This document shows positions 1 through 8,173 of a DNA stretch of 47,218 nt, piece by piece (position 1 is the stretch's first letter; each line of letters opens with the position of its first letter). The stretch spans positions 1 to 47,218 of the forward strand of contig CAJXYT010000007.1 in NCBI GenBank assembly GCA_913063505.1. The letters are read 5' to 3'. A program made the translations under genes and the position numbers. This DNA comes from an uncultured Gammaproteobacteria bacterium. Its GTDB lineage: Bacteria > Pseudomonadota > Gammaproteobacteria > Steroidobacterales > Woeseiaceae. The notes beneath the pieces were generated by a model, which did no database searches, was not told the DNA's origin, and was given only the letters and a program-made list of their open reading frames with translations.

Positions 1-78
1 ATAAGAGACAGGAATTACACGATGGTGCGGCGTGATAAGATCACGCACTTTCACGCTACCCGAATTCTGAAAGCGATA

Positions 79-1174
79 ATGGAAACCAGCCAGATAAAAC
101 AATCGATAGTTGACCTCACTGAGCGCACTGATGCGTTGAGGAGGTATCTTTGACTACGAGGCAAGGGCGGAAAGACTGATCGAAGTTGAGCGCGAGCTCG
201 AACAACCTGACGTGTGGAGCGAACCTGATCGTGCGCAGGCGCTTGGTCAGGAGCGCGCCCGACTGGAGCAGATTGTCGGAGGGCTCGATAAGCTCACGAT
301 CGGACTCGCTGATGCAGATGAATTGCTGGTGATGGCGGTCGAAGATGATGACGAAGCGACGGTCAATGAGGTCGTCGTCGACATCGATAGCTTGCAGAAA
401 ATTATTGGTGGCCTCGAATTCCGCCGTATGTTCTCTGGCGAAATGGACCCAAATAGTGCGTACCTCGATATTCAGTCCGGTGCTGGTGGCACGGAAGCAC
501 AGGACTGGTCCGAAATGGTTCTACGAATGTACTTGCGCTGGGCTGAAGCCCACGGATTCAAGGCTGAAGTGATCGAAGCATCGTCCGGCGAAGTTGCTGG
601 CATCAAGAGCGCTACGGTGCACATCGTTGGGGAGTACGCTTACGGTTGGCTGCGTACAGAGACTGGCGTGCATCGTCTGGTGCGAAAATCACCCTTTGAT
701 TCTAGCGCACGCCGGCACACGTCGTTTTCGTCAGTATTTGTTTCTCCTGAGGTGGACGACGACATTGATATTGAGATCGATCCGTCGGATCTTCGTATTG
801 ATGTTTACCGCGCGAGTGGTGCGGGCGGCCAGCATGTCAACCGAACGGAGTCGGCAGTTCGCATCACGCACGTGCCTACAAACACCGTTGTTCAGTGCCA
901 AAATGACCGATCACAACACAAGAACAAAGCTACGGCGATGAACCAGTTGAAGGCGAAACTATATGAATTGGAGCTGCAGGAACGAAAGGCAGCAGCATCG
1001 ATTATTGAGGACAGCAAAGCGGATGTCGGCTGGGGTAGCCAGATTCGCAACTATGTGCTCGACCAAAGTCGCATTAAGGATTTGCGTACCGGCATTGAAA
1101 CCGGTAACACTCAGGCCGTATTGGATGGTGGATTGGATGCATTTATTGAAGCTAGTTTGAAACAAGGACTGTAA
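79..1174 (+). CDS. prfB: Peptide chain release factor 2 (with programmed +1 frameshift)
   Basis: RF2 recognises UGA and UAA stop codons and triggers hydrolysis of peptidyl-tRNA on the ribosome. The gene is read in two frames. ATG at 79 opens 24 codons that end at an in-frame TGA (151-153); shifting +1 at CTT-TGA-C joins them to the long frame from 152. The result is a 364-residue protein, against 365 in E. coli. The slip site is complete: an internal Shine-Dalgarno AGGAGG, then TAT CTT TGA C, so low RF2 favours the shift (autoregulation, known for this family). The catalytic GGQ is at about residues 249-251 and the stop-codon-reading SPF at about 204-206. An ATG at 22 in the same frame is possible, but METSQ at 79 matches the usual RF2 N-terminus. 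lysS follows after 7 bases, as in many gammaproteobacteria. Confidence 0.96.
141..154 (+). promoter_or_regulatory. prfB programmed +1 ribosomal frameshift site
   Basis: An AGGAGG-type internal Shine-Dalgarno is followed by TAT, the slippery CTT codon (148-150) and TGA (151-153) with C after it. This matches the canonical prfB recoding site. One T is skipped and translation resumes at GAC (152-154). When RF2 is scarce the ribosome pauses at TGA and slips, making more RF2. Confidence 0.95.
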
Positions 1175-1181
1175 AGAAATC

Positions 1182-2678
1182 GTGACTGACCAAAAAGACG
1201 AAAATAAATTAATAGCTGAACGCCGAAGTAAGTTGGATGTGATGCGTGAAGGCGGCAATGCCTATCCAAATGACTTCAGGCGTACTGCGCTTGCAGGGCA
1301 GTTGCACCAGAACTTTGATACGCATGAGGGTGAGGCGCTGCGCGGGGAGCACATCAGAGTCGCAGTCTCGGGCCGTATGATGGTGAAACGAGTGATGGGT
1401 AAAGCGAGTTTCATTAAGTTGCAGGACCAGTCCGGACAGATTCAGGTTCGTGTGGAGCGCGATCGTTTATCGGAAGGTGTCTATCAGAGCTTCAAGAAAT
1501 GGGATGTCGGCGATATCGTCGCGGCTCAGGGCGAGCTATTTCGAACCCAAACTGGCGAATTGACGGTTATGGCGAATGAAATCCGCCTGCTAACTAAATC
1601 GCTGCGCCCATTGCCTGAAAAGTGGCATGGCCTATCCGATCAGGAGGTGCGTTATCGGCAACGCTATGTTGATCTGATCATCAACGAGTCCAGTCGGGAT
1701 GTACTTCAAAAGCGCTCTCAAATCATCACTTACATGCGATCGTTTTTGGAGGAAGCAGATTTTCTCGAAGTCGAAACTCCCATGTTGCAAACAACACCTG
1801 GCGGGGCGAATGCACGGCCGTTCAAGTCGCACCATAATGCTCTCGATATGGAGTTGTACCTGCGGATCGCTCCTGAGCTGAATTTAAAGCGCCTGATTGT
1901 GGGTGGCTTTGATCGCGTCTATGAAATTAATCGAAACTTCCGCAATGAGGGCGTTTCTGCTCAGCACAATCCCGAATTCACGATGATGGAAGCGTACCGA
2001 ACGTATGCCGAGTACACCGACTGGATGGATATGACCGAAGCGATGTTGCACGGCATGGCCGAGGCCTTAAATGGAACTACGCTCGTCAATTACCAGGGCG
2101 AGGAGTTCGACTTCGGCAAGAAGTTCACGCGTATGACGGTAGAGGAAGCTATCGAGGCCTATAATCCAGAATTCGATATGGCCAAAATCCGCGACCGCGA
2201 CTATCTGGCAGATTATTGCGTAAAAATCGGCGTGCCTATCCAAGATAATTACGGCGCCGGAAAATTGCAAATAGAAATATTTGACGCGACCGGTGAAGCA
2301 GAGTTGCGTGAGCCGACTTTCATTACGCAGTACCCAACCGAAGTTTCACCATTATCCCGAAAAAATGACGAAGACCCATTCGTTGTAGATCGTTTCGAAT
2401 TCTTTGTTGCGGGACGTGAGATAGCGAACGGATTTTCTGAGCTTAATGATCCAGAAGATCAGGCGGATCGGTTCCGCACACAGGTTGAGAATGCGGCGGC
2501 CGGTGATGATGAAGCGATGTCATACGATCACGACTACATTCGGGCGCTCGAGTACGGGATGCCGCCGACAGCGGGAATAGGTATGGGCATTGATCGCCTA
2601 GTAATGTTGCTGACTGATTCGGCGTCGATCCGTGATGTCTTGTTGTTTCCCCATATGCGCCCTGAAAGCTTCGATTAG
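1182..2678 (+). CDS. lysS: Lysyl-tRNA synthetase, class II
   Basis: Charges tRNA-Lys with lysine using ATP in the cytoplasm. The 498-residue product has the class II layout. An N-terminal OB-fold anticodon-binding domain lies around residues 55-145. A catalytic core follows, with motif 2 (FRNEG...[12 protein letters not shown], near residue 250) and the C-terminal motif 3 ([13 protein letters not shown]). Length is normal for bacterial LysS (about 500). The start is a GTG 7 bases after prfB, so the two are probably co-transcribed. The gene ends directly against the stop of the opposite-strand ygfZ-like gene, with no bases between. Confidence 0.96.
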   Translation: MTDQKDENKLIAERRSKLDVMREGGNAYPNDFRRTALAGQLHQNFDTHEGEALRGEHIRVAVSGRMMVKRVMGKASFIKLQDQSGQIQVRVERDRLSEGVYQSFKKWDVGDIVAAQGELFRTQTGELTVMANEIRLLTKSLRPLPEKWHGLSDQEVRYRQRYVDLIINESSRDVLQKRSQIITYMRSFLEEADFLEVETPMLQTTPGGANARPFKSHHNALDMELYLRIAPELNLKRLIVGGFDRVYEINRNFRNEGVSAQHNPEFTMMEAYRTYAEYTDWMDMTEAMLHGMAEALNGTTLVNYQGEEFDFGKKFTRMTVEEAIEAYNPEFDMAKIRDRDYLADYCVKIGVPIQDNYGAGKLQIEIFDATGEAELREPTFITQYPTEVSPLSRKNDEDPFVVDRFEFFVAGREIANGFSELNDPEDQADRFRTQVENAAAGDDEAMSYDHDYIRALEYGMPPTAGIGMGIDRLVMLLTDSASIRDVLLFPHMRPESFD

Positions 2679-3350
2679 CTACGCAAGAATCGTTGCCTTA
2701 TCCAGGTAGGGCAGGGAGGCTAGGTTGAGTTTCGAATTGTGCACTGACAATTCCCCGCCAACTTTGTTGATGGGGACGACAGCTAGCAGATCGGTTCCGG
2801 ATGCATTAAGGACATCACCAATATCCTGACCGTCATGCGACACCTTATTGCCTGGCGACACTGGCGTATCGCTTTCAAATTTCAGTGTTCTTCGTTTGGT
2901 TGCGCCTTTGTAGTGTGTTCTGGCGATAATTTCCTGACCGGTGTAACAGCCTTTATCGAAATCGATTGCATCGAGGAGATCGAGGTTAAGCATATGTGGT
3001 GTGTATTGCTCTGACTGCTCCAGGCCGACCGTCGGATGACCTTCGCTGATCAATGCGGCTAGGTCCACTGTTACGCCCTCGTCAATGATCTCGAATTCTA
3101 CTTTGGCTCGAAAACGAAAAACCATCAGACGCCGAACGATATTTTCAGCTAAATCAGAGGGTGCCGAGAGCCTAAAGGCTGACTCAGTCGATAGGACATT
3201 GCCTAGCCAGATCACTCTGCCCTTCGGGCTGCACCAGGCAGCCAAAATTTTGGATTCTGACTCCAGTCGCTTCAAGTCATTGGTCAGCTGACCCTGTAGA
3301 AACTCAAAAGCGTCCACACCGCTAACTAAAATTGTTGAAATTCTATTCAT
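2679..3350 (-). CDS. ygfZ: YgfZ/GcvT-like folate-binding protein (short form)
   Basis: YgfZ proteins are tetrahydrofolate-binding, GcvT-related factors that help make or repair certain Fe-S proteins (IBA57 in mitochondria). The family signature KGCYTGQE is present near residue 138, followed by RTHYKG. I start it at the ATG at 3350 (MNRISTILVSG), which has GAGG just upstream. The ATG at 3416 would overlap the divergent sdhAF4-like gene. From 3350 the protein is 223 residues, much shorter than E. coli YgfZ (326). Its position, divergent from the sdh operon whose SdhB carries three Fe-S clusters, fits a maturation role; that link is inference. Confidence 0.85.
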   Translation of the reverse strand: MNRISTILVSGVDAFEFLQGQLTNDLKRLESESKILAAWCSPKGRVIWLGNVLSTESAFRLSAPSDLAENIVRRLMVFRFRAKVEFEIIDEGVTVDLAALISEGHPTVGLEQSEQYTPHMLNLDLLDAIDFDKGCYTGQEIIARTHYKGATKRRTLKFESDTPVSPGNKVSHDGQDIGDVLNASGTDLLAVVPINKVGGELSVHNSKLNLASLPYLDKATILA

Positions 3351-3414
3351 TTGCCTCACCGTAGTTATTGTTACTGTTACTGCAGGGCTTGGCCGCCTCT
3401 GGCATACTCTTGCC

Positions 3415-3579
3415 ATGCACAGCGATGACCCAAAGATTGGTACTGCATCTGAAGATTCAACGACGGATGATAACCCGCCGGAGAGTCAGAAGCCGCCGAA
3501 AGAGATCGGTGGCCGTGGCGGATTGGATCCAACTCGCTATGGCGATTGGGAAAAGGCAGGACGTTGTGTTGATTTTTAA
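3415..3579 (+). CDS. SDHAF4-like succinate dehydrogenase assembly factor (DUF1674)
   Basis: A 54-residue protein with a disordered, acidic and proline-rich N-terminus. Its C-terminal block reads GGRGGLDPTRYGDWE then KAGRCVDF, the diagnostic DUF1674 / SDHAF4 (Sdh8) signature. In mitochondria SDHAF4 binds flavinylated SdhA, limits stray oxidation and aids assembly with SdhB. Bacterial members are best known from alphaproteobacteria. The gene lies 53 bases ahead of sdhC on the same strand, and so probably starts the sdh operon. There is no clear Shine-Dalgarno. Family assignment is firm; activity here is inferred from homology and position. Confidence 0.9.
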   Translation: MHSDDPKIGTASEDSTTDDNPPESQKPPKEIGGRGGLDPTRYGDWEKAGRCVDF

Positions 3580-3632
3580 GGATAATGCCATGGCTGAGAC
3601 TATGGCACGAATCCTCAACAAGAAGAGACTTC

Positions 3633-4010
3633 ATGAGCAATAACGGCAGGCCTCTGTCGCCGCACCTCTCGATTTATCGCTGGCCCATCACTATGACTAC
3701 GTCGATCCTCCACCGGGTAACGGGCATAGCGTTGAGCATCGGTTCCATTGTTCTGGTTGCCTGGCTTTTTGGTGTGGCGATGGGTGCAGAGTCATATGCG
3801 ATTTTTCTGAGCTACATGGACTCGATTCTCGGCCGAGTGTTACTGATCGGCTGGAGTTTCGCGTTCTTTTTTCATCTCTCAAACGGTGTCAGGCATCTAG
3901 TGTGGGATAGTGGGCGCGGATTTGAAAAGTCGACCGCGAATGCCTCCGCCTGGTTCGTATTGATACTCGCTGTGATTCTAACGGCACTGTTCTGGTGGAT
4001 ACGCTTATGA
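3633..4010 (+). CDS. sdhC: Succinate dehydrogenase cytochrome b556 subunit
   Basis: Membrane anchor subunit of complex II; with SdhD it holds haem b and the ubiquinone site. From ATG 3633 (MSNNGRPLSPHLSIYRW) the protein is 125 residues with three transmembrane segments. Family motifs are SILHRVTG near residues 24-31, whose serine and arginine line the quinone site, and HLSNGVRHLVWD near 82-93, which carries the axial haem histidine. I reject the longer frame from 3585 because its first 16 residues do not match the family. The last bases overlap the sdhD start as ATGA, so translation is probably coupled. Confidence 0.95.
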   Translation: MSNNGRPLSPHLSIYRWPITMTTSILHRVTGIALSIGSIVLVAWLFGVAMGAESYAIFLSYMDSILGRVLLIGWSFAFFFHLSNGVRHLVWDSGRGFEKSTANASAWFVLILAVILTALFWWIRL

Positions 4011-4387
4011 GTCTGCGCGCTCTACTGGGCCAAGTACTGGGTTGCGATAACGCCAAAGGTGCCACAGCCCATTTCTGGGCGCAGCGCCTGTCGGGTATTG
4101 GCACTCTGATCGCCGGCCTGTGGTTTATTTTCTCGATTCTGGGTATACCGGGATTCGGATATGCTGACGCACTGGCATTCATCACTACCCCATTGAATGG
4201 CGTCATGCTTTTGCTTCTGGTCGTCGTAATGGCGTACCACTCGAACCTGGGTGTACAGGTTGTAGTTGAAGACTACGTCCATGGCCATGGGTTGAAATTG
4301 ACCGCACTGATTCTTTCCCGCTTCGCACATATGTTTCTTGCGGTGGCGGCTGTTTACGCAATTATTAAGATTGGACTGGGTGTATGA
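4007..4387 (+). CDS. sdhD: Succinate dehydrogenase membrane anchor subunit D
   Basis: Second anchor of complex II, 126 residues from the ATG that overlaps the sdhC stop (ATGA). Three predicted membrane helices run roughly through residues 25-47, 57-82 and 98-122. [11 protein letters not shown] near the N-terminus and [16 protein letters not shown] in the middle are typical of SdhD; the latter supplies the haem/quinone-site residues. An ATG at 3995 would add four residues, but the coupled start is more usual. The end overlaps sdhA by another ATGA. Confidence 0.93.
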   Translation: MSLRALLGQVLGCDNAKGATAHFWAQRLSGIGTLIAGLWFIFSILGIPGFGYADALAFITTPLNGVMLLLLVVVMAYHSNLGVQVVVEDYVHGHGLKLTALILSRFAHMFLAVAAVYAIIKIGLGV

Positions 4388-6168
4388 GCGACTACGAATT
4401 TATCGACCACACCTATGACGTAGTCGTCATCGGCGCTGGTGGCGCTGGCTTACGCGCCACCTTTGGGTTGGCCGAGGCGGGACTCAAGACAGCGTGCGTA
4501 ACGAAGGTCTTTCCAACTCGAAGTCACACTGTGGCCGCACAAGGCGGCATCAGCGCCGCTCTTGGTAACATGGGTGAGGATGATTGGCGCTGGCATATGT
4601 ACGACACCGTTAAGGGTTCAGACTGGCTCGGTGATCAGGACGCTATTGAGTACATGTGTAAAGAGGCCCCGGATGCGGTCATCGAACTGGAGCACTACGG
4701 TGTTCCATTTTCTCGTACCGAAGATGGCAAGATTTACCAGCGACCGTTTGGCGGCATGACGACACGCTACGGTGAAGGTACGGCGCAAAGAACCTGCGCG
4801 GCAGCCGATCGTACTGGCCACGCGATGCTGCACACCCTGTATCAGCAGTCGCTAAAGCATGATGCTGAGTTCTTTATCGAGTATTTCGCCGTCGATCTGA
4901 TCATGGAGGACGGTGCGTGTCGCGGTGTGGTTGCGATTGACCTCGCCACTGGGCGCTTGCATCGCTTCCGTTCGCATAAGGTTATTCTCGCCACAGGTGG
5001 ATACGGCCGGGCATTTTTCTCCTGTACATCAGCGCACACCTGTACTGGAGATGGCAGCGCGATGGTATTGCGGGCTGGTTTGCCTGTTCAGGATATGGAG
5101 TTTGTACAATTTCATCCAACTGGAATCTACGGCGCTGGTTGCCTGATTACCGAAGGCGTCCGCGGCGAGGGCGGTTACCTCACAAATTCCGATGGCGAAC
5201 GGTTCATGGAGCGCTATGCGCCGAATGCAAAGGATCTTGCATCACGTGATGTTGTCAGTCGGTCGATGACGATCGAGATCAATGAAGGACGTGGCGTTGG
5301 TAGCGGGGCTGATCACATTCATTTGCATCTTGAGCACCTCGGTCCCGAAGTTATCGAAGAGCGCTTGCCTGGGATCGCTGAGTCTGCACGTATTTTTGCC
5401 GATGTGGATGTTACGAAAGAGCCTATACCGGTATTGCCGACAGTTCATTACAACATGGGCGGTATACCGGCGAACCTTACTGGTCAGGTCGTGACCAAAG
5501 TGGGTGACGATCCGGAAGCTGTTGTTCCTGGTTTAATGGCAGTTGGAGAAGCGGCTTGCGTATCGGTTCACGGAGCTAATCGTCTTGGTTCAAATTCACT
5601 ACTTGATCTGGTTGTCTTCGGTCGCGCAGCGGCAAAATTCTGCATCGAAGAAATGACACCAGGTGCGTGTCATAAAGACCTGTCCGCTGATGCGGGTCAG
5701 AATAGTGTAGTCAGAATTGACAAGCTCCGAAATGCCGATGGCAGTCGTCCGACAGCTGCGATTCGCTTGGAAATGCAAAAAGTCATGCAGGGTCATGCAG
5801 CTGTTTTTCGAACCGGTGAGTCACTGGATAAAGGCCTCGAATTGTTGCGCGAGACGTTTGCGAGTTTTGCGGATGTTGGCGTAACGGATCGTTCGATGGT
5901 CTGGAATACAGATCTTGTCGAAACGATGGAGCTCGAAAATTTGTTGCTGAATGCATCAGCGACGATGGAATCTGCTGCGAACCGGCTGGAAAGTCGTGGA
6001 GCGCATGCGCGCGAGGACTTCCCGGATCGCGACGACGTCAACTGGATGAAGCACACGCTTTCCTGGGTCGATTCCAACGGCAATGTTTCGTTTGATTATC
6101 GCCCGGTGCATCAACAAACACTGACTGACGAAGTGGCGTATGTCGAACCAAAAGCTCGCGTTTACTAG
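4384..6168 (+). CDS. sdhA: Succinate dehydrogenase flavoprotein subunit
   Basis: Catalytic subunit that oxidises succinate to fumarate and passes electrons to SdhB; it sits on the cytoplasmic face of the inner membrane. The 594-residue protein opens with a Rossmann GAGGAG at 17-22. [10 protein letters not shown] follows, in which His48 is the expected site of covalent FAD attachment. FHPTG is near residue 244 and RGEGG near 260 in the substrate site; the C-terminal capping region is complete. Length matches E. coli SdhA (588). FAD attachment in this family needs an assembly factor, and two kinds are encoded beside it (3415-3579 and 6959-7201). Confidence 0.97.
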   Translation: MSDYEFIDHTYDVVVIGAGGAGLRATFGLAEAGLKTACVTKVFPTRSHTVAAQGGISAALGNMGEDDWRWHMYDTVKGSDWLGDQDAIEYMCKEAPDAVIELEHYGVPFSRTEDGKIYQRPFGGMTTRYGEGTAQRTCAAADRTGHAMLHTLYQQSLKHDAEFFIEYFAVDLIMEDGACRGVVAIDLATGRLHRFRSHKVILATGGYGRAFFSCTSAHTCTGDGSAMVLRAGLPVQDMEFVQFHPTGIYGAGCLITEGVRGEGGYLTNSDGERFMERYAPNAKDLASRDVVSRSMTIEINEGRGVGSGADHIHLHLEHLGPEVIEERLPGIAESARIFADVDVTKEPIPVLPTVHYNMGGIPANLTGQVVTKVGDDPEAVVPGLMAVGEAACVSVHGANRLGSNSLLDLVVFGRAAAKFCIEEMTPGACHKDLSADAGQNSVVRIDKLRNADGSRPTAAIRLEMQKVMQGHAAVFRTGESLDKGLELLRETFASFADVGVTDRSMVWNTDLVETMELENLLLNASATMESAANRLESRGAHAREDFPDRDDVNWMKHTLSWVDSNGNVSFDYRPVHQQTLTDEVAYVEPKARVY

Positions 6169-6179
6169 GATTATTGACA

Positions 6180-6962
6180 GTGACTGAATTCAGACTTCCA
6201 AAGAACTCGCGAATTTCGAAGGGAAAACATTTTCCGGCGGCTGATGGCGTTAGTAATATCCGAAAGTTTGCGGTGTACCGATACGATCCATCCAGTGACG
6301 ATAACCCGCGCGTCGATACTTACGATGTTGATATGGACAATTGTGGTCCGATGGTTCTCGATGCCCTAATCAAGATCAAGAACGAGATCGATCCGACACT
6401 GACGTTTCGACGGTCTTGTCGCGAAGGCATTTGCGGATCATGCGCGATGAATATTGACGGTGGGAATACTCTGGCATGCACTCGCGCAAATGACGAGCTG
6501 AAGGGTGACATAAAAATTTACCCATTGCCGCATTTGCCGGTCGTTAAAGACCTTGTGGCCGATTTGACTAATTTCTACGCGCAGTACGCGTCGGTCAAAC
6601 CCTGGTTGCAGTCACGAACGCCACCGCCACCGGATCAGGAGCGATTGCAGAGTAAAGAAAACCAGGAGCTCATCAATGAGCCGGCGGCTTGCATTCTGTG
6701 CGCCTGTTGTTCGACGAGTTGCCCGAGCTATTGGTGGAACAGTGATCGCTATCTCGGTCCGGCTGCATTGCTGGCTTCGTATCGCTGGCTGGTCGATAGT
6801 CGAGATGATGCAACCGGCGAACGACTCGACGAGCTTGAAGACCCCTTCAAGCTTTACCGTTGCCATACCATCATGAACTGTACTCAAACCTGCCCCAAAG
6901 GCCTGAATCCGGCGAAAGCGATCGCTGAGACAAAAAAGATGATGGTCGAGCGTAAACATTGA
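6180..6962 (+). CDS. sdhB: Succinate dehydrogenase iron-sulfur subunit
   Basis: Carries electrons from the flavin to ubiquinone through three Fe-S clusters. The [2Fe-2S] ligands are in [10 protein letters not shown] (from about residue 79) plus a later cysteine in TLAC. The [4Fe-4S] and [3Fe-4S] ligands are in [12 protein letters not shown] and CTQTCPKG. I prefer the GTG at 6180, because AGGA at 6167-6170 is 9 bases away; a TTG at 6174 would add two residues. About 260 residues, close to the usual 240 or so. It ends overlapping the start of sdhE. Confidence 0.96.
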   Translation: MTEFRLPKNSRISKGKHFPAADGVSNIRKFAVYRYDPSSDDNPRVDTYDVDMDNCGPMVLDALIKIKNEIDPTLTFRRSCREGICGSCAMNIDGGNTLACTRANDELKGDIKIYPLPHLPVVKDLVADLTNFYAQYASVKPWLQSRTPPPPDQERLQSKENQELINEPAACILCACCSTSCPSYWWNSDRYLGPAALLASYRWLVDSRDDATGERLDELEDPFKLYRCHTIMNCTQTCPKGLNPAKAIAETKKMMVERKH

Positions 6963-7201
6963 GTGATCAATCGCGTCTACGCTGGCAGTGTCGGCGAGGC
7001 ATGCGTGAGCTCGATGAGTTATTGCTGCGCTACCTCGAAAACCGTTATCCAATCGCTGCAGACGATGAAAGGGCTGCGTTCCATGCAGTTCTGGAGCTTC
7101 CTGATCCGGAATTGAATGGCTATCTCTTACAACGACAAGCACCCGCTGAAGAGTCCAAAGCTCTTGTTATCAAACATATACTCAGCATACCGAACGTCTG
7201 A
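6959..7201 (+). CDS. sdhE: FAD assembly factor SdhE
   Basis: SdhE (SDHAF2/Sdh5 family, formerly YgfY) promotes covalent attachment of FAD to SdhA. The 80-residue, all-helical protein contains [11 protein letters not shown], with the family's RGxxE motif near residues 13-17. Translation probably starts at a TTG that overlaps the sdhB stop (TTGA), so the two are coupled. Its distance from the DUF1674 protein at the other end of the operon makes it the second SdhA maturation factor in the same transcription unit. Confidence 0.93.
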   Translation: MSDQSRLRWQCRRGMRELDELLLRYLENRYPIAADDERAAFHAVLELPDPELNGYLLQRQAPAEESKALVIKHILSIPNV

Positions 7202-7299
7202 TCCTTGGCTGCGGGTCCTTAATACCCCCTGTGTTCTGTTGACTGGCAATATGTGCTGTAAAGCCTTACCTGGTTGCGACTTAAAACGGCCGCAGGTCA

Positions 7300-7325
7300 C
7301 ACCATGGCGGATCTACTCCATGGTG
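7300..7325. repeat. Perfect 8-bp inverted repeat ahead of rseC
   Basis: CACCATGG at 7300-7307 and CCATGGTG at 7318-7325 are exact reverse complements with a 10-base loop. It lies in the 179-base gap between sdhE and rseC. No T-run follows, so it is not a classical terminator; it could be a leader hairpin or a dyad protein site. Confidence 0.6.
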
Positions 7326-7380
7326 ATGCCCGTCGATGTAATGAATGGCACTGATTGCAGGTCATATGGAGGCACATTGT

Positions 7381-7836
7381 ATGAAAAACCTTGAAGGCCA
7401 GATCATATCGATGAGCGCCGATGGTTCGGAGCGAACCGTTGTTGTTGAGGTGATTTCGGAGGTCGCATGCGAGCGATGCGCATCCGGAAAGGGTTGTGGG
7501 GCGGGCTTACTCGGTGGCAAGATAAGCAATCGACGAGTTGCAGCAACGGTAGTTGCTGATCTTAATGTTAGCAACGGCGATCAAGTCAGCATTTCTCTAG
7601 AGCCCCAAAACCTGTTGCGTGCTGCAATCATCGTCTATGGCTACCCCATGTTTGCTGCGGTATTAGCGGCGATAGTCGCTCATTTCTACGATGCGAATGA
7701 TGCGATTAGCGCTCTTTTGGCTCTCGCTGGCTTGAGCGCGGGTGTGCTGATTGCGAAAGCGATATTAGGTCGAGCGAGATGTCTGCGCGAGTTTACACCC
7801 TTGGTCGTCGATCGGCTGACATCGGCGCGCGACTAG
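7381..7836 (+). CDS. rseC: RseC/MucC family membrane protein
   Basis: RseC is an inner-membrane protein that modulates sigma-E signalling and has been tied to SoxR reduction (RsxC/RseC). The 151-residue product has a cytoplasmic N-terminal domain with the family's cysteines (CERCASGKGCG, near residues 27-37). Two membrane segments follow (roughly 83-103 and 108-127) and then a short tail. ATG 7381 is preceded by GGAGG at a good distance; upstream in-frame codons lack one. Elsewhere this gene follows rpoE-rseA-rseB; here none of those is present, so its partner sigma factor is not local. Confidence 0.88.
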   Translation: MKNLEGQIISMSADGSERTVVVEVISEVACERCASGKGCGAGLLGGKISNRRVAATVVADLNVSNGDQVSISLEPQNLLRAAIIVYGYPMFAAVLAAIVAHFYDANDAISALLALAGLSAGVLIAKAILGRARCLREFTPLVVDRLTSARD

Positions 7837-8088
7837 GTGCAAATCCTTCATTACTACACCCGTACTGGCTGCCACCTTTGTGAGATTATGCTCGAGGAAT
7901 TGCTGCCGTTGATTCGTGGCAAAGCAGAGCTCGAAATTCGCTGCGTCGATTCGCGAGATGATTGGCGCGAAAAATACGATATTCGAGTGCCTGTCGTCGA
8001 AAGTGACGGTCAAATTATCAGCGAGTATCCGCTCAATCTCGACTCCGTCCGCGTATTCCTAGCTAGAACCACCTTAATCGAAAAATAA
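7837..8088 (+). CDS. Glutaredoxin-like protein (DUF836)
   Basis: An 83-residue thioredoxin-fold protein with a CHLC motif at residues 12-15, right after the first beta strand, and a cis-proline-like VPVV near residue 51. DUF836 proteins often sit beside lepA or degP in gammaproteobacteria and are presumed small disulfide reductants. The GTG start directly abuts the rseC stop. The substrate is unknown. Confidence 0.85.
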   Translation: MQILHYYTRTGCHLCEIMLEELLPLIRGKAELEIRCVDSRDDWREKYDIRVPVVESDGQIISEYPLNLDSVRVFLARTTLIEK

Positions 8089-8094
8089 CATGCG

Positions 8095-8121
8095 TTGCTT
8101 GGGGGTTGAAGTCGGTATACT
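8095..8121 (+). promoter_or_regulatory. Possible promoter for lepA-lepB
   Basis: TTGCTT (8095-8100) and TATACT (8116-8121) are separated by 15 bases. The -10 is a 5/6 match, but the spacer is short. The 85-base gap also holds a GC-rich stem (GCCGC ... GCGGC, about 8131-8160) in the presumed leader before the lepA ATG. Confidence 0.35.
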
Positions 8122-8173
8122 TCGCCGCTGAATTAGGCTGGCCTATTGAGCCGGCGGCTGAAAACACTCTGTC

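Noticed and set aside
594-941. Long alternate-frame ORFs inside prfB, mfd, rlmD and other core genes
   Set aside because: All overlap strongly conserved genes in other frames and show no independent family motif.
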